From Flammeovirga aprica JL-4 (GTDB taxonomy: Bacteria; Bacteroidota; Bacteroidia; Cytophagales; Flammeovirgaceae): a stretch of DNA of 64,000 nucleotides. A program made the translations under genes and the position numbers. The stretch is taken from positions 62,001-126,000 of the forward strand of contig NZ_JABANE010000008.1 of NCBI RefSeq assembly GCF_012844305.1, in the 5' to 3' direction. The notes below the pieces were generated by a model that was not told where the DNA came from, ran no database searches, and was given only the letters and a program-made list of their open reading frames with translations. Below are positions 17,708 through 26,127 of the stretch, piece after piece (the stretch's first letter is position 1; each line of letters starts with the position of its first letter).

Positions 17708-18837
17708 AAACAGTTGATATGAAGGTATCCCATATGAGTTTTGTTTGTATTCATATCTTTATAACACACTTGATAATAATCTAACTCTTGAAATAATATA
17801 TAAACTGATTGTCCTCTTAAAGCTAGACCTTCCTTAGGACTTACTTTACTAGGAGCTTTACGTAGTACAGCATTTTCTTTAACAATTTTTAATGGAGTAA
17901 AGTAAGTATCTTTTGAAGAGTTAAAAACATGTTTTTCAAAAGTTTTATGAAGATTGTCTATTTTAGAATTAGTTTTTGAAGCTTCTGATTTTACATTTTC
18001 TACTTTCTGTATAATTTCTATTGTATGTTCAGGTGTTTGCTGACTTAAATAGGTAGATAATAAAAACGAAAGATTAAATCCTTGTTCTAATAATACCCTA
18101 AATATTTCAGTAAAAACAGCAGCAGAGAATAATCCTGTAAACCATTTTACATTCGGAAAACTAATAGGGTTGGTTGTAGAACCTTCTTCAATAGCATTTA
18201 CATTACCTTCAAATTCTTCAATCCTTCTTGCAACCTCTAATTCATCTTCTATACCTTCTATTTCCAACTCCTCAAAAGCATCAAAAACAGTAGCAAACTC
18301 ATTTATTGTAGGCATTTTTGCCATAAATTCCTGCAACTTATTCATCTCTGATGAAAGGTTTGATAAGTAAGAAGGATTATTAATTGAATTAAATTTTGAA
18401 AAATGCTCATCAATTACGCTAATACCTTTTAAGTGATCTGTTAGGTTAGCGATAGAAGGTATTCCAAATGAAGAAAACTTAGCTAAGTCAGGTATTGATT
18501 GAGCAAAATTATTTTGGGGTAGAGCTATTGAGGTTATACTTTTAGCCATCTTTTCGTTCAAAGCGGAAATAGAATAATTGAAACTATTATTGAACTTATC
18601 TATGTGTTGTATCATTTTGGCAAAGCCATCAGGTTGCTGAACTACAGGAGGAACACCAATAACCGAAATAATACTGGGTGGGATATTAATTTTAGGGTAT
18701 GCATTTAGAGCTGATAATGCAGAGAACTTTTGATCCAAAGCAAATCTACTCTTTGCTAAGTCAAGTGCAGTAATTTTTAGATGAGAATTATTTGGTTTTG
18801 CTGTTTTTATTAATTTTTTAAATTTGTCTTCGCTCAT
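17704..18837 (-). CDS. Antisense cargo (moron) protein with C-terminal SH3-like domain
   Basis: 377 residues, the only leftward gene inside the late block. N-terminal 190 residues are rich in Ile/Phe/Pro/Asn with repeating helices (FAKMIQHIDKFNNSFNYSI, MNKLQEFMAKMPTINEF), then a very acidic piece (EELEIEGIEDELEVARRIEE), a hydrophobic helix (WFTGLFSAAVFTEIFRVLL), a linker coiled coil, and a bacterial-SH3-like end (ENAVLRKAPSKVS ... GQSVYILFQELDYYQVCY). No enzyme motif seen. A gene facing the wrong way in a phage late block is usually expressed from its own promoter in the lysogen, so a role in host fitness or phage exclusion is plausible but unproved. Confidence 0.6.
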   Translation of the reverse strand: MSEDKFKKLIKTAKPNNSHLKITALDLAKSRFALDQKFSALSALNAYPKINIPPSIISVIGVPPVVQQPDGFAKMIQHIDKFNNSFNYSISALNEKMAKSITSIALPQNNFAQSIPDLAKFSSFGIPSIANLTDHLKGISVIDEHFSKFNSINNPSYLSNLSSEMNKLQEFMAKMPTINEFATVFDAFEELEIEGIEDELEVARRIEEFEGNVNAIEEGSTTNPISFPNVKWFTGLFSAAVFTEIFRVLLEQGFNLSFLLSTYLSQQTPEHTIEIIQKVENVKSEASKTNSKIDNLHKTFEKHVFNSSKDTYFTPLKIVKENAVLRKAPSKVSPKEGLALRGQSVYILFQELDYYQVCYKDMNTNKTHMGYLHINCF

Positions 18838-18898
18838 TATTAATCTAATTTTAGTTATAACACAATTTACAATTTAAAAATGTGAGTTACTTAAACTA

Positions 18899-18957
18899 GT
18901 CCTAAAAAAACGCAATTGCAGTGATGAAATTAGCCTTATCACGCAATTGCGTTTTTG
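18899..18957. terminator. Long bidirectional hairpin before TerS, containing a 22-base repeat copy
   Basis: AAAAACGCAATTGC (18906-18919) pairs with GCAATTGCGTTTTT (18943-18956); GTGAT (18921-18925) and ATCAC (18938-18942) extend the stem. The T run ends 3 bases before the TerS ATG (18961). Bases 18899-18920 occur again exactly at 22565-22586. Next to TerS it could also be a packaging (cos/pac) site; sequence alone cannot decide. Confidence 0.65.
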
Positions 18958-18960
18958 TTT

Positions 18961-19548
18961 ATGTTAGGAGTCAAAAAGAAAGTTACAAACGCTGTAGAAG
19001 CCATCAAGCTCTATGAAAGTGGTGAATTGAGATCACTTACAGCAAAGCAGGTTCAAATAATGGAACGTTGTCAAAAGGCGTATCATATGTTATTTGAGTC
19101 TAATTCTATTGCCCAAGTAGCTAGAAAAATTCAAGAAGAAGATCCTGACATCAATAGTATTTCAGGGGCCTTCAAAGCAGTCAATCAAGCACTTGAAATC
19201 TATGGTAATCCATTACAATCACGAAAACAAGCACTTCGGTTTCTTAATGCAGAACGTCAGTATAGACTTCTTGACCTACAAGAATCTGAAATAAAAAGAA
19301 AGAAAGAAGCAGGTAAAGATCTTGGTGAAGATATAGAAATAGCGTCAAGAATAAATGACCGTATATCGAAACTGCTCAAGCTGGATCAAGATGATCCTGA
19401 TTTGCCGGACCCTTCTCTTTTCGAACGTACAACAGTAGCTATTCTAAATATTGGAGGTGACATTATCCAGGAATACCCTGATGTGATAGACATTCCAGTA
19501 GAGCGTATAGAGTTTAATGATTCACCGCAAGAAGAGGAGGAAGAATGA
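18961..19548 (+). CDS. Terminase small subunit-like protein
   Basis: 195 residues from ATG 18961. N-terminal helical DNA-binding region (RSLTAKQVQIMERCQKAYHM, SIAQVARKIQEEDPDI with an HTH look), central helices for ring assembly, and a very acidic C-terminus (EEEEE). Its stop overlaps the start of the large terminase, the standard pairing. Small terminases find the packaging site and hand DNA to the large subunit. Confidence 0.75.
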   Translation: MLGVKKKVTNAVEAIKLYESGELRSLTAKQVQIMERCQKAYHMLFESNSIAQVARKIQEEDPDINSISGAFKAVNQALEIYGNPLQSRKQALRFLNAERQYRLLDLQESEIKRKKEAGKDLGEDIEIASRINDRISKLLKLDQDDPDLPDPSLFERTTVAILNIGGDIIQEYPDVIDIPVERIEFNDSPQEEEEE

Positions 19549-21179
19549 GGTACACAGGTAGAAAATATCTAAAAATGTACTACAACAAGCCTCAATTGGC
19601 AATAAAGTTTTGTAATCGAAAATTCAAAACATTTATAGCAGGCCGTGGTACAGGAAAAACAACAACAGAAGCAGACGAAGCAGAGAATAATATTTTCTCT
19701 ATGCCCCGTTCTCGTGGTTTCATTGCAGGAGCCACTTATATGCAGATTTTCACGCTTGAATTACCCCCAATCAAAGCTCAGTGGGCACGCATGGGGTATC
19801 ATGAAGATATACACTATTTCATAGGTAAAAAGCCACCTGCTCAGTGGCGAAAGAATTGGCCAAAGGCATACCACATGCCCTCAAAATTAGACAATGTAAT
19901 CTGGTGGTTCAATGGAAGTATTATTTCACTTATCAGCTTTGATAGAAAAGACACTGGTTCCCGTGGTGCCTCATTTGACTGGGGTATTATTATTGAAGCT
20001 GCTTTATTCCCTAAATCACGTTTGGATCAGGAACTTATACCAGCGATGCGTCCAACTGATCCAAGTTTCAGATCAAATCCTAGACATGAATCTTTATTCT
20101 TTGCATCATCAATGCCTTGGACCGCTCATGGTGACTGGCTTTTTGAAGCTGAAGAAAAGCAAAAAGAAGAGGAGGAAGCCATTCTTGGAGCAACTTTATA
20201 TCAAGAGTGGAAAAAGATTAAAAAAGAAAAATCGTTTCAAAGCAAAACAGCAAAGCGAATACTTCAAAAACTCAGACAGAACACCTCAAAAAGATCCACC
20301 CTTTATTTAGAGGCCAATGCTCTTGATAATCTTTACATACTTGGCGAAAATTGGATAGAGAAGCAAAGATCAATCATGCAGAAAGATGCTTTTGACATCG
20401 AAATCATGAATGTTCGCAAAAAGAAAACCTCTAATCTTTTTTATCCCAAATTCAACGATAAGAGGCATGTTTATATTGATTCATACGATTATTATCATTT
20501 TGACAGAGTTGGAGGTGATGTTGATTTATTAGTCAATGACTGCAGAGTGGATGGTGATATTGTGAATACTATTCCTTTACAAATCTCATTAGATTTCAAT
20601 GCTAATATTTATTCTGCAGTAATTTTTCAAGAATTGAAATCACTGAATACTGTACGTTTTGTAAAGGAATTTGCTGTAGAAGAAGGTAAAGAATTAAGTG
20701 ATTTAATACAGCTTATCACTGATTATTATACTTTTTTTCCTACTCAGCACATGAAAATATGGGGTGATAGAAATGGTAATTTCAAACGCAAAGGATCTAT
20801 CATTTCCTATTACCAGGAAGTGATGGATGAATTACAGAAAGCAGGTTGGACTTTTGAGCTTTTGGCTCCAGAGCACAACATACCTCATACTGAACGATTC
20901 TTGAAAATCAATAAAATGCTATCTGGTAAAGATCCAAGGCTTCCTATTATTGAAATCAACGCCAACAACTGTAAAAACTTCATTATCTCCATTAAAAATG
21001 CTCCAACAAAAATTACTACTGGAGGAATAGAAAAAGATAAGAGCTCTGAAACTTCTGAAGAAATCAAACCAGTACACGCAACTCACTATTCAGATGTATT
21101 TGATTATGCACTATGGCAATTCTTTGGCAATATCATCAATGATGATGGCTTAGGTGAGTTGGAGTTTGGTATGACATAA
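19545..21179 (+). CDS. Terminase large subunit
   Basis: 544 residues. ATPase: Walker A AGRGTGKTT (about residues 31-39) and a Walker B region FDWGIIIEAALFP, in which the Glu is present but the preceding Asp of the usual hhhhDE is an Ile. Nuclease: SLDFNANIYSAVIF with the first metal-binding Asp and IWGDRNGNF with another. It cuts concatemers and drives DNA into the prohead. Overlaps TerS by 4 bases. Position downstream of the tail genes is unusual. Confidence 0.88.
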   Translation: MRYTGRKYLKMYYNKPQLAIKFCNRKFKTFIAGRGTGKTTTEADEAENNIFSMPRSRGFIAGATYMQIFTLELPPIKAQWARMGYHEDIHYFIGKKPPAQWRKNWPKAYHMPSKLDNVIWWFNGSIISLISFDRKDTGSRGASFDWGIIIEAALFPKSRLDQELIPAMRPTDPSFRSNPRHESLFFASSMPWTAHGDWLFEAEEKQKEEEEAILGATLYQEWKKIKKEKSFQSKTAKRILQKLRQNTSKRSTLYLEANALDNLYILGENWIEKQRSIMQKDAFDIEIMNVRKKKTSNLFYPKFNDKRHVYIDSYDYYHFDRVGGDVDLLVNDCRVDGDIVNTIPLQISLDFNANIYSAVIFQELKSLNTVRFVKEFAVEEGKELSDLIQLITDYYTFFPTQHMKIWGDRNGNFKRKGSIISYYQEVMDELQKAGWTFELLAPEHNIPHTERFLKINKMLSGKDPRLPIIEINANNCKNFIISIKNAPTKITTGGIEKDKSSETSEEIKPVHATHYSDVFDYALWQFFGNIINDDGLGELEFGMT

Positions 21180-21202
21180 TTTTTCATCAAATCAATTTAA
21201 TC

Positions 21203-21451
21203 ATGAAAACAAAAGGTTCCGGATTTAAGCGTTTCAAAAACTTCTTTGTAAGAAATAAGGCAACATTCCTTGTTGGCTTTTCGATTATTGCCGGTGTAGT
21301 AGGCTTTAATCAGTTAGACATTGATTTGGGAGGCAATGTTATCGATAGAGTAATTCCTGATAAGGTTACTGCAGATACTGTAGTGATCGCAAAAGGTGAT
21401 ACTCTTATCTACAATGAAAAAGGGCAGGTAACTGAAAGACGTAAAAAATGA
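21203..21451 (+). CDS. Small membrane protein
   Basis: 82 residues with one transmembrane segment (ATFLVGFSIIAGVVGF, about 19-34), preceded by a basic stretch and followed by a polar periplasmic-looking part. It overlaps the DUF5675 gene by 4 bases. A membrane protein next to a wall-related protein is a classic holin/spanin situation, but neither is identified. Confidence 0.5.
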   Translation: MKTKGSGFKRFKNFFVRNKATFLVGFSIIAGVVGFNQLDIDLGGNVIDRVIPDKVTADTVVIAKGDTLIYNEKGQVTERRKK

Positions 21452-21855
21452 AGAAAGTAATTATTGTACGTCTTGAAGACTCAGGCAAACAAACCATTGG
21501 TCATTTATCGGTTTTTGATGGTAAAGAAAAACTGATGGAGGCGAAAACATTGGAATTGCCTGATAAAAACAACGCAAGGTCAATTTCTTGTATTCCAAGA
21601 GGTACTTATCTGTGTAAACCTTATTCTTCTAAAAACTATCCAAATCACTACGAAGTGAAAAATGTACCTAACAGAAGTCACATTCTTTTTCATGAAGGTA
21701 ACTTCAATCACAATACGGAAGGGTGTATTCTGATGGGAAAAAGTTTTAAAGATCTCAATAGAGATGGAGAGTTGGATGTAACAAGCAGTGTTCCCACTTT
21801 TGAAAAGTTCAATGGTCATTTAGACCGTGAAACATTTTTACTCCAAATCATTTAA
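21448..21855 (+). CDS. DUF5675 family protein, possible lysis enzyme
   Basis: 135 residues. The run SISCIPRGTYLCKPYSSKNYPNHYEV, then SHILFHEGNFNHNTEGCILMGKS matches the DUF5675 family found in many phages of Bacteroidota and Proteobacteria. The His-x-Gly-Asn and Gly-Cys pairs look like those of L,D-transpeptidase-type folds, which would fit a wall-active enzyme, but activity has not been shown to my knowledge. It is the best lysis candidate in the prophage, as no lysozyme or amidase was found. Confidence 0.7.
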   Translation: MKKVIIVRLEDSGKQTIGHLSVFDGKEKLMEAKTLELPDKNNARSISCIPRGTYLCKPYSSKNYPNHYEVKNVPNRSHILFHEGNFNHNTEGCILMGKSFKDLNRDGELDVTSSVPTFEKFNGHLDRETFLLQII

Positions 21856-21857
21856 AA

Positions 21858-22571
21858 ATGAATAAGGAAATACAGAAGTATCTCAACAAAGGCTACCCCC
21901 GTTACGACGAGGGGTTAGCCCTTTTGCAAAAATACGCTCCCCAACAGCTGGACTTTTTTAGAGGGAAAACAGCTCTTTCCGGAAGAGCATTTCTTCTAAA
22001 GGAATTACAGCAACTTTCAAAAGCTGTAAAGGATATAGAAACAGTATCTGGTAAAATTCTAAAGGTGACTCAAGCTAAACAAAAACAAGCTGTACAGTCA
22101 TTTAAAAAAATACCTCTTCCTACTCCTAAAACAGATAAGCCAAAAGAATTACAAGAAGTAATTGCTTATAAAGATGAACGATACCATGAACTGCAGAGAT
22201 TAAGAAACAGTTTACTTCAATGTGCTAACGATGAAAAAAGAGCTGAACAGGTTGATAGGATTTTAGCCTTGTATGAAGAAAATACTAAGCTATGGAAGCA
22301 AGTAGATTACTATGAAATACATGGTCATTTTATAGATCATAAGAGCCCATTAGAAAAGAAAAAAGAAAGCTCAGGTGAAAACTTATTAGAACTCCAGAAG
22401 AAATTAGTAAACAGAGTACGCCCAAGATGCACAAGAAAAAAAGCGAGTCTGGAAGCTATTTCTGCAAAGTGGGGAGAGGAGCACCCACGTTTTCTTAAAG
22501 CAGCTGAAGAATACGAAAAAATGCTCAGAGAAAAAGAAGAGCTTGAAATGATGCTTAAAATTCCGTCCTAA
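21858..22571 (+). CDS. Helical phage protein of unknown function
   Basis: 237 residues, nearly all helix and coiled coil (RAFLLKELQQLSKAVKDIE, ERYHELQRLRNSLLQ, EEYEKMLREKEELEMM). No family recognised. Its stop codon lies inside the second copy of the 22-base repeat. Two bases after the DUF5675 gene. Confidence 0.5.
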   Translation: MNKEIQKYLNKGYPRYDEGLALLQKYAPQQLDFFRGKTALSGRAFLLKELQQLSKAVKDIETVSGKILKVTQAKQKQAVQSFKKIPLPTPKTDKPKELQEVIAYKDERYHELQRLRNSLLQCANDEKRAEQVDRILALYEENTKLWKQVDYYEIHGHFIDHKSPLEKKKESSGENLLELQKKLVNRVRPRCTRKKASLEAISAKWGEEHPRFLKAAEEYEKMLREKEELEMMLKIPS

Positions 22572-22586
22572 AAAAACGCAATTGCA
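22565..22586. repeat. Second copy of the 22-base direct repeat
   Basis: Identical to 18899-18920 (core AAAAACGCAATTGCA). The two copies enclose 3.65 kb with TerS, TerL, the small membrane protein, the DUF5675 protein and the helical protein. Part of the core, inverted, also occurs near 10071 (TGCAATTGCGTTT). Confidence 0.8.
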
Positions 22587-22602
22587 CTAAATATTTTTGA
22601 GT

Positions 22603-25482
22603 ATGAGCGAGATGAGAGACATATCAAAATCAGATTTAAACCTGGTACAAGAAGGTAACATTGGTGGTTTGACAAAATCAATCCGTATTATCCTTATTGA
22701 TGATATAGAGTTTTTCCCACAAGTGATTGATGGACATATTGAATTTGCTATCATTCCCAAAGAGGGGAAAAGATTAGCACGTTGGTATACCACAAAACAC
22801 TCAGGCGAAGTACAATGTGAGCTTGTAGGTCCTGAAGGAGGAAAAGTCTTCAGAAACAGTCTCCAGTTTGAAGTACCCAAATCATCAACACTTATTACTG
22901 ATATTCCATTACTACAGAACAACAGATTTATTGCCATTGGAAAAGATCAGAATGGCGTTAGCAGAATCATTGGCACAATGGAACGCCCTGCAAGAATCAA
23001 AAAAATAAGCTCATCTACTGGCCGTCAAGGTACAGATAAAAACAACTACTCATTTCAACTAGAAGCGTATAATGAATATGAAGCATTTACCTATGGTGAC
23101 AAAGAATTTCCAGTACCCTTATTCGTCTTCAAAACTCAAAAAATCGGAAATGTCAATATCTCAGTTACGGGAGGCAGTGGATGGTACTTTACAACAGCAA
23201 CAGGAGAAGAAATATCTAACACAAGCACCCTCAATTGGGTTCGCAACGAAGCTGATACCGACACCATCTATCTTTACAATTCAAATGGCCTAGGATTAAG
23301 TAGTATTACAGCTCTTACTGCAAATAATAATATCCATTTTGGTGATTATGACTTCAGTACATTCACAAACTTAAAGACATTCAATTGGGTCGGAAATGGG
23401 CAAGACTCTGTAGTGTTTGCAGATAATTCATTTAAGTTAGAAGGGGATACAATTGATGTCACAAACTCATTTTTTACAGGTGCTCAATTTGGAGCTTTAT
23501 TGGCTGAAATTAGAAGAGTCTCAGATACTCAATCAGTAGTGAATAGAAGTTTGAAGGTAGGCACAATTGAAGACCCTGCTTTCATTGAAGTTGGTTCTAT
23601 TTATTATGATGACTATGTGTACCTTCAATCAATTGGGTGGAGTATTAATGTTGTTAGTAACAAACTATTAACCGCTACAATTGGAGCAAGTGGTTTTATT
23701 TCTCCTGGTGGGGTAATTACTGGAGATGGGCAGTTGATGTATAGAGTGAATGGTGATATTGTTTCTAATGTGAATAGTGGTGGGGAGGTTGTTGAATTTG
23801 AAATAAAGACTAATGATTTATTAGAATGTTGGTACGCTAATACTACCAATGATCTTTTGGGATTGAGTATAATATTAATGAATAGTTGTTCTATAGAAAA
23901 ATTTATACCCCAGCAACTATTACAAGAATCATCTATAACAATTGAATTAAATTTCAATCAAGTTATTTCTTCTCAAATTTTACAAGAAGTAACAACTGTA
24001 AGTGGAGGAATGACAATTGAAAAGTTTGACTTCTTTGAAGAGTTTAACGATACTAATTTTAACAACTGCATTCAACTTTACGAAGATTCGGGAATATCAA
24101 TATTATTGCCTTATGCTGAAATTGAAAATGATGACGATTACAACGATAACAAATCAAATTATTATAGAGCATTCGGTAGAGTGCCATATCCTTATTTTAT
24201 CAATGATTCTGATCAAATAATTAGATATAGTAATGACAATAAATCTACTGCTATATCTTCAAATAAGATTAGACTGCTAGTTAAAGATTATGACATTTTA
24301 AATACAGTAACGTGGGTGCAATTTGGTGTTTCAAATATACCTGTAAAAAATCTAAAAATAGTTCAATATCTTATTAATGCTTCTTCTGGAACAACTACTG
24401 TCTATTTATCTAGTAGAATGCAATCTGATAAACTATTACAACTTAATTCAGATGCAGTTTATTTATATTATAAACCCACCAACATTGTACTGCCAACATT
24501 ACCCGACTTTAGCGGTAACAATTTTAATAAATTATATTTTTCGGGTGGAGATATTAATTTTTTACAAAATCATTTGCCTGTTAATATCGAAAGAGTGCAA
24601 AATGCATTAATGTGGGCATCTGGTAAACCTATGACATTGGGTACGACTTATAATAGTTTAAAATATCTGACACATAGTAATTTTACTATTAATAGAGGTA
24701 AGTTTTCTTCTGGATTGACTATTACAGCAGATCAACCTTCACTTGAAGAAATTGATGCGAATTTAGTTGTACAGCCGAATGTTAATCTATCCTCACTTAA
24801 ATTATTCCCTAAGAATGCAGATAATTTAGCTTCATCATTAAGACTTGAACTGAGTAGTACTGATAACGGTAATGTAAATATTCAAAATTCAATATTAGAA
24901 TATATGCATATCACATATAAAAGAAGCTTGGGGGTTAACTATGGTTTCAATTTACCTACAACTCTAAAAAACATAAGACTAAAAGAAGTGAGTAATCTAT
25001 ATGAGCATAATATTGAATTTTTAAAACATCCTAATATTGAATATGCATATTTTTCTAGTATCAATACAGGTGCATATAGTATGAACACACATGTTGATTT
25101 TATACAGAATGTAATTAATGACGCATCGCAGAATACCTCTCAAATTATTAAGAAGTTATATGTGTGGGATGGTAGCGACGGTTGGATAGGTGTTAGACAA
25201 CCTGCTTCAAGTTTTCAGCCATATAACACTGATTTCAGTAGTTTGACAGCTAAAAATTGGGCGGTATATTTTGTGCCTAACGACACAGTTGATCCCTCAA
25301 ACCTTGGTTTCGCTCCTTGGACTGTTTTAAACTATGTTCGAAGAGATCCGAGTGGTAGAGAGTTTTGGAAATATACAACTAGGTCGCTTAATACAACAAT
25401 AGATGGTGTTTTAATTACAAAAATTTGGCGTGAAAAAGGTACTACTAATTTCACCGATGAAGAACCTGAAATAACAATATGA
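22603..25482 (+). CDS. Giant tail protein: tail-tube-like N-terminus plus solenoid, likely receptor-binding
   Basis: About 959 residues from ATG 22603. Residues 1-185 are a divergent copy of the tail tube protein at 14124-14681 (same block order, see there). The rest has repeated short Leu/Asn patterns (FSTFTNLKTFNWVGN, NSLKYLTHSNFTINRG, TTLKNIRLKEVSNLYEHNI), suggestive of a leucine-rich or beta-solenoid fold. It ends in an about 40-residue cap. I read it as a tube-docking domain carrying a host-recognition structure. The 23.6-25.2 kb part is more AT-rich, with different codon use, as expected for a host-range region. It starts just after the second 22-base repeat. Confidence 0.65.
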   Translation: MSEMRDISKSDLNLVQEGNIGGLTKSIRIILIDDIEFFPQVIDGHIEFAIIPKEGKRLARWYTTKHSGEVQCELVGPEGGKVFRNSLQFEVPKSSTLITDIPLLQNNRFIAIGKDQNGVSRIIGTMERPARIKKISSSTGRQGTDKNNYSFQLEAYNEYEAFTYGDKEFPVPLFVFKTQKIGNVNISVTGGSGWYFTTATGEEISNTSTLNWVRNEADTDTIYLYNSNGLGLSSITALTANNNIHFGDYDFSTFTNLKTFNWVGNGQDSVVFADNSFKLEGDTIDVTNSFFTGAQFGALLAEIRRVSDTQSVVNRSLKVGTIEDPAFIEVGSIYYDDYVYLQSIGWSINVVSNKLLTATIGASGFISPGGVITGDGQLMYRVNGDIVSNVNSGGEVVEFEIKTNDLLECWYANTTNDLLGLSIILMNSCSIEKFIPQQLLQESSITIELNFNQVISSQILQEVTTVSGGMTIEKFDFFEEFNDTNFNNCIQLYEDSGISILLPYAEIENDDDYNDNKSNYYRAFGRVPYPYFINDSDQIIRYSNDNKSTAISSNKIRLLVKDYDILNTVTWVQFGVSNIPVKNLKIVQYLINASSGTTTVYLSSRMQSDKLLQLNSDAVYLYYKPTNIVLPTLPDFSGNNFNKLYFSGGDINFLQNHLPVNIERVQNALMWASGKPMTLGTTYNSLKYLTHSNFTINRGKFSSGLTITADQPSLEEIDANLVVQPNVNLSSLKLFPKNADNLASSLRLELSSTDNGNVNIQNSILEYMHITYKRSLGVNYGFNLPTTLKNIRLKEVSNLYEHNIEFLKHPNIEYAYFSSINTGAYSMNTHVDFIQNVINDASQNTSQIIKKLYVWDGSDGWIGVRQPASSFQPYNTDFSSLTAKNWAVYFVPNDTVDPSNLGFAPWTVLNYVRRDPSGREFWKYTTRSLNTTIDGVLITKIWREKGTTNFTDEEPEITI

Positions 25483-25799
25483 TCATGAATAAATTAGAAG
25501 AAATAATCTCTTCAGAAGCTACTATAAACTCAGAAATAGAACGCATAAAAAAAGCAAAAGAAATCACTTGTATCAAAGAGTGTTTATCAAGAGCTCAAGT
25601 ATTAACCATTGACAAAGATGTGAAGTCATACGGCATAGTAAAAGAGAAAAATAGAATCACAATGAATGTCTATTTCGAAGATGGAACAAAAGAGACAATC
25701 ACTTCAGATCTGTTAGATCAAACGATCATCAATCAATGCATTCAAAATGATTTTGCTTTGATTGAAGCAGATATTGAAAACCAAATCGAAGCATTATGA
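25479..25799 (+). CDS. Small phage protein of unknown function
   Basis: 106 residues, helical at both ends with a short beta hairpin between (NRITMNVYFEDGTKETI). Overlaps the genes on both sides by 4 bases (ATGA), so translation is coupled. Could be a chaperone for the large protein before it; not recognised. Confidence 0.5.
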   Translation: MIMNKLEEIISSEATINSEIERIKKAKEITCIKECLSRAQVLTIDKDVKSYGIVKEKNRITMNVYFEDGTKETITSDLLDQTIINQCIQNDFALIEADIENQIEAL

Positions 25800-26116
25800 T
25801 CAACCTCCAGCAAGCCCTAAAGCACCTTCAAGTACCCGATGCTCAAGTGGAGCCAAAAGAGTTTTCCTTTTCTTTTATACCAATATCAGGAAAAAGGAAA
25901 GGGCAAGTACTGAAGGTGAATAGAGCAGTGATGAACAGGCTTTCAGCTGAAAAAGCAGAGAAGGTAATGAGTGGGAATAAGCCAAAACAGGTTTATGACC
26001 CAAAGTCACACAATTTGAATATCAGGGTAATTGAAAGCCCCCATTTTCCTAAAGGAGTAATCACTGTAAGAGATTGGACAATAGTTGCGATTGATGACAT
26101 AGAAACGTTTATATAA
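25796..26116 (+). CDS. Small phage protein of unknown function
   Basis: 106 residues, basic, single compact alpha/beta domain (FSFSFIPISGKRKGQVLKVNRA, VITVRDWTIVAIDDIE). No family recognised. Lies 11 bases before the portal gene. Confidence 0.5.
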   Translation: MINLQQALKHLQVPDAQVEPKEFSFSFIPISGKRKGQVLKVNRAVMNRLSAEKAEKVMSGNKPKQVYDPKSHNLNIRVIESPHFPKGVITVRDWTIVAIDDIETFI

Positions 26117-26127
26117 TTTAGTTATAT

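Noticed and set aside
23600..25200. Diversity-generating retroelement target in the giant tail protein
   Set aside because: No reverse transcriptase gene and no template/variable repeat pair seen in the window.
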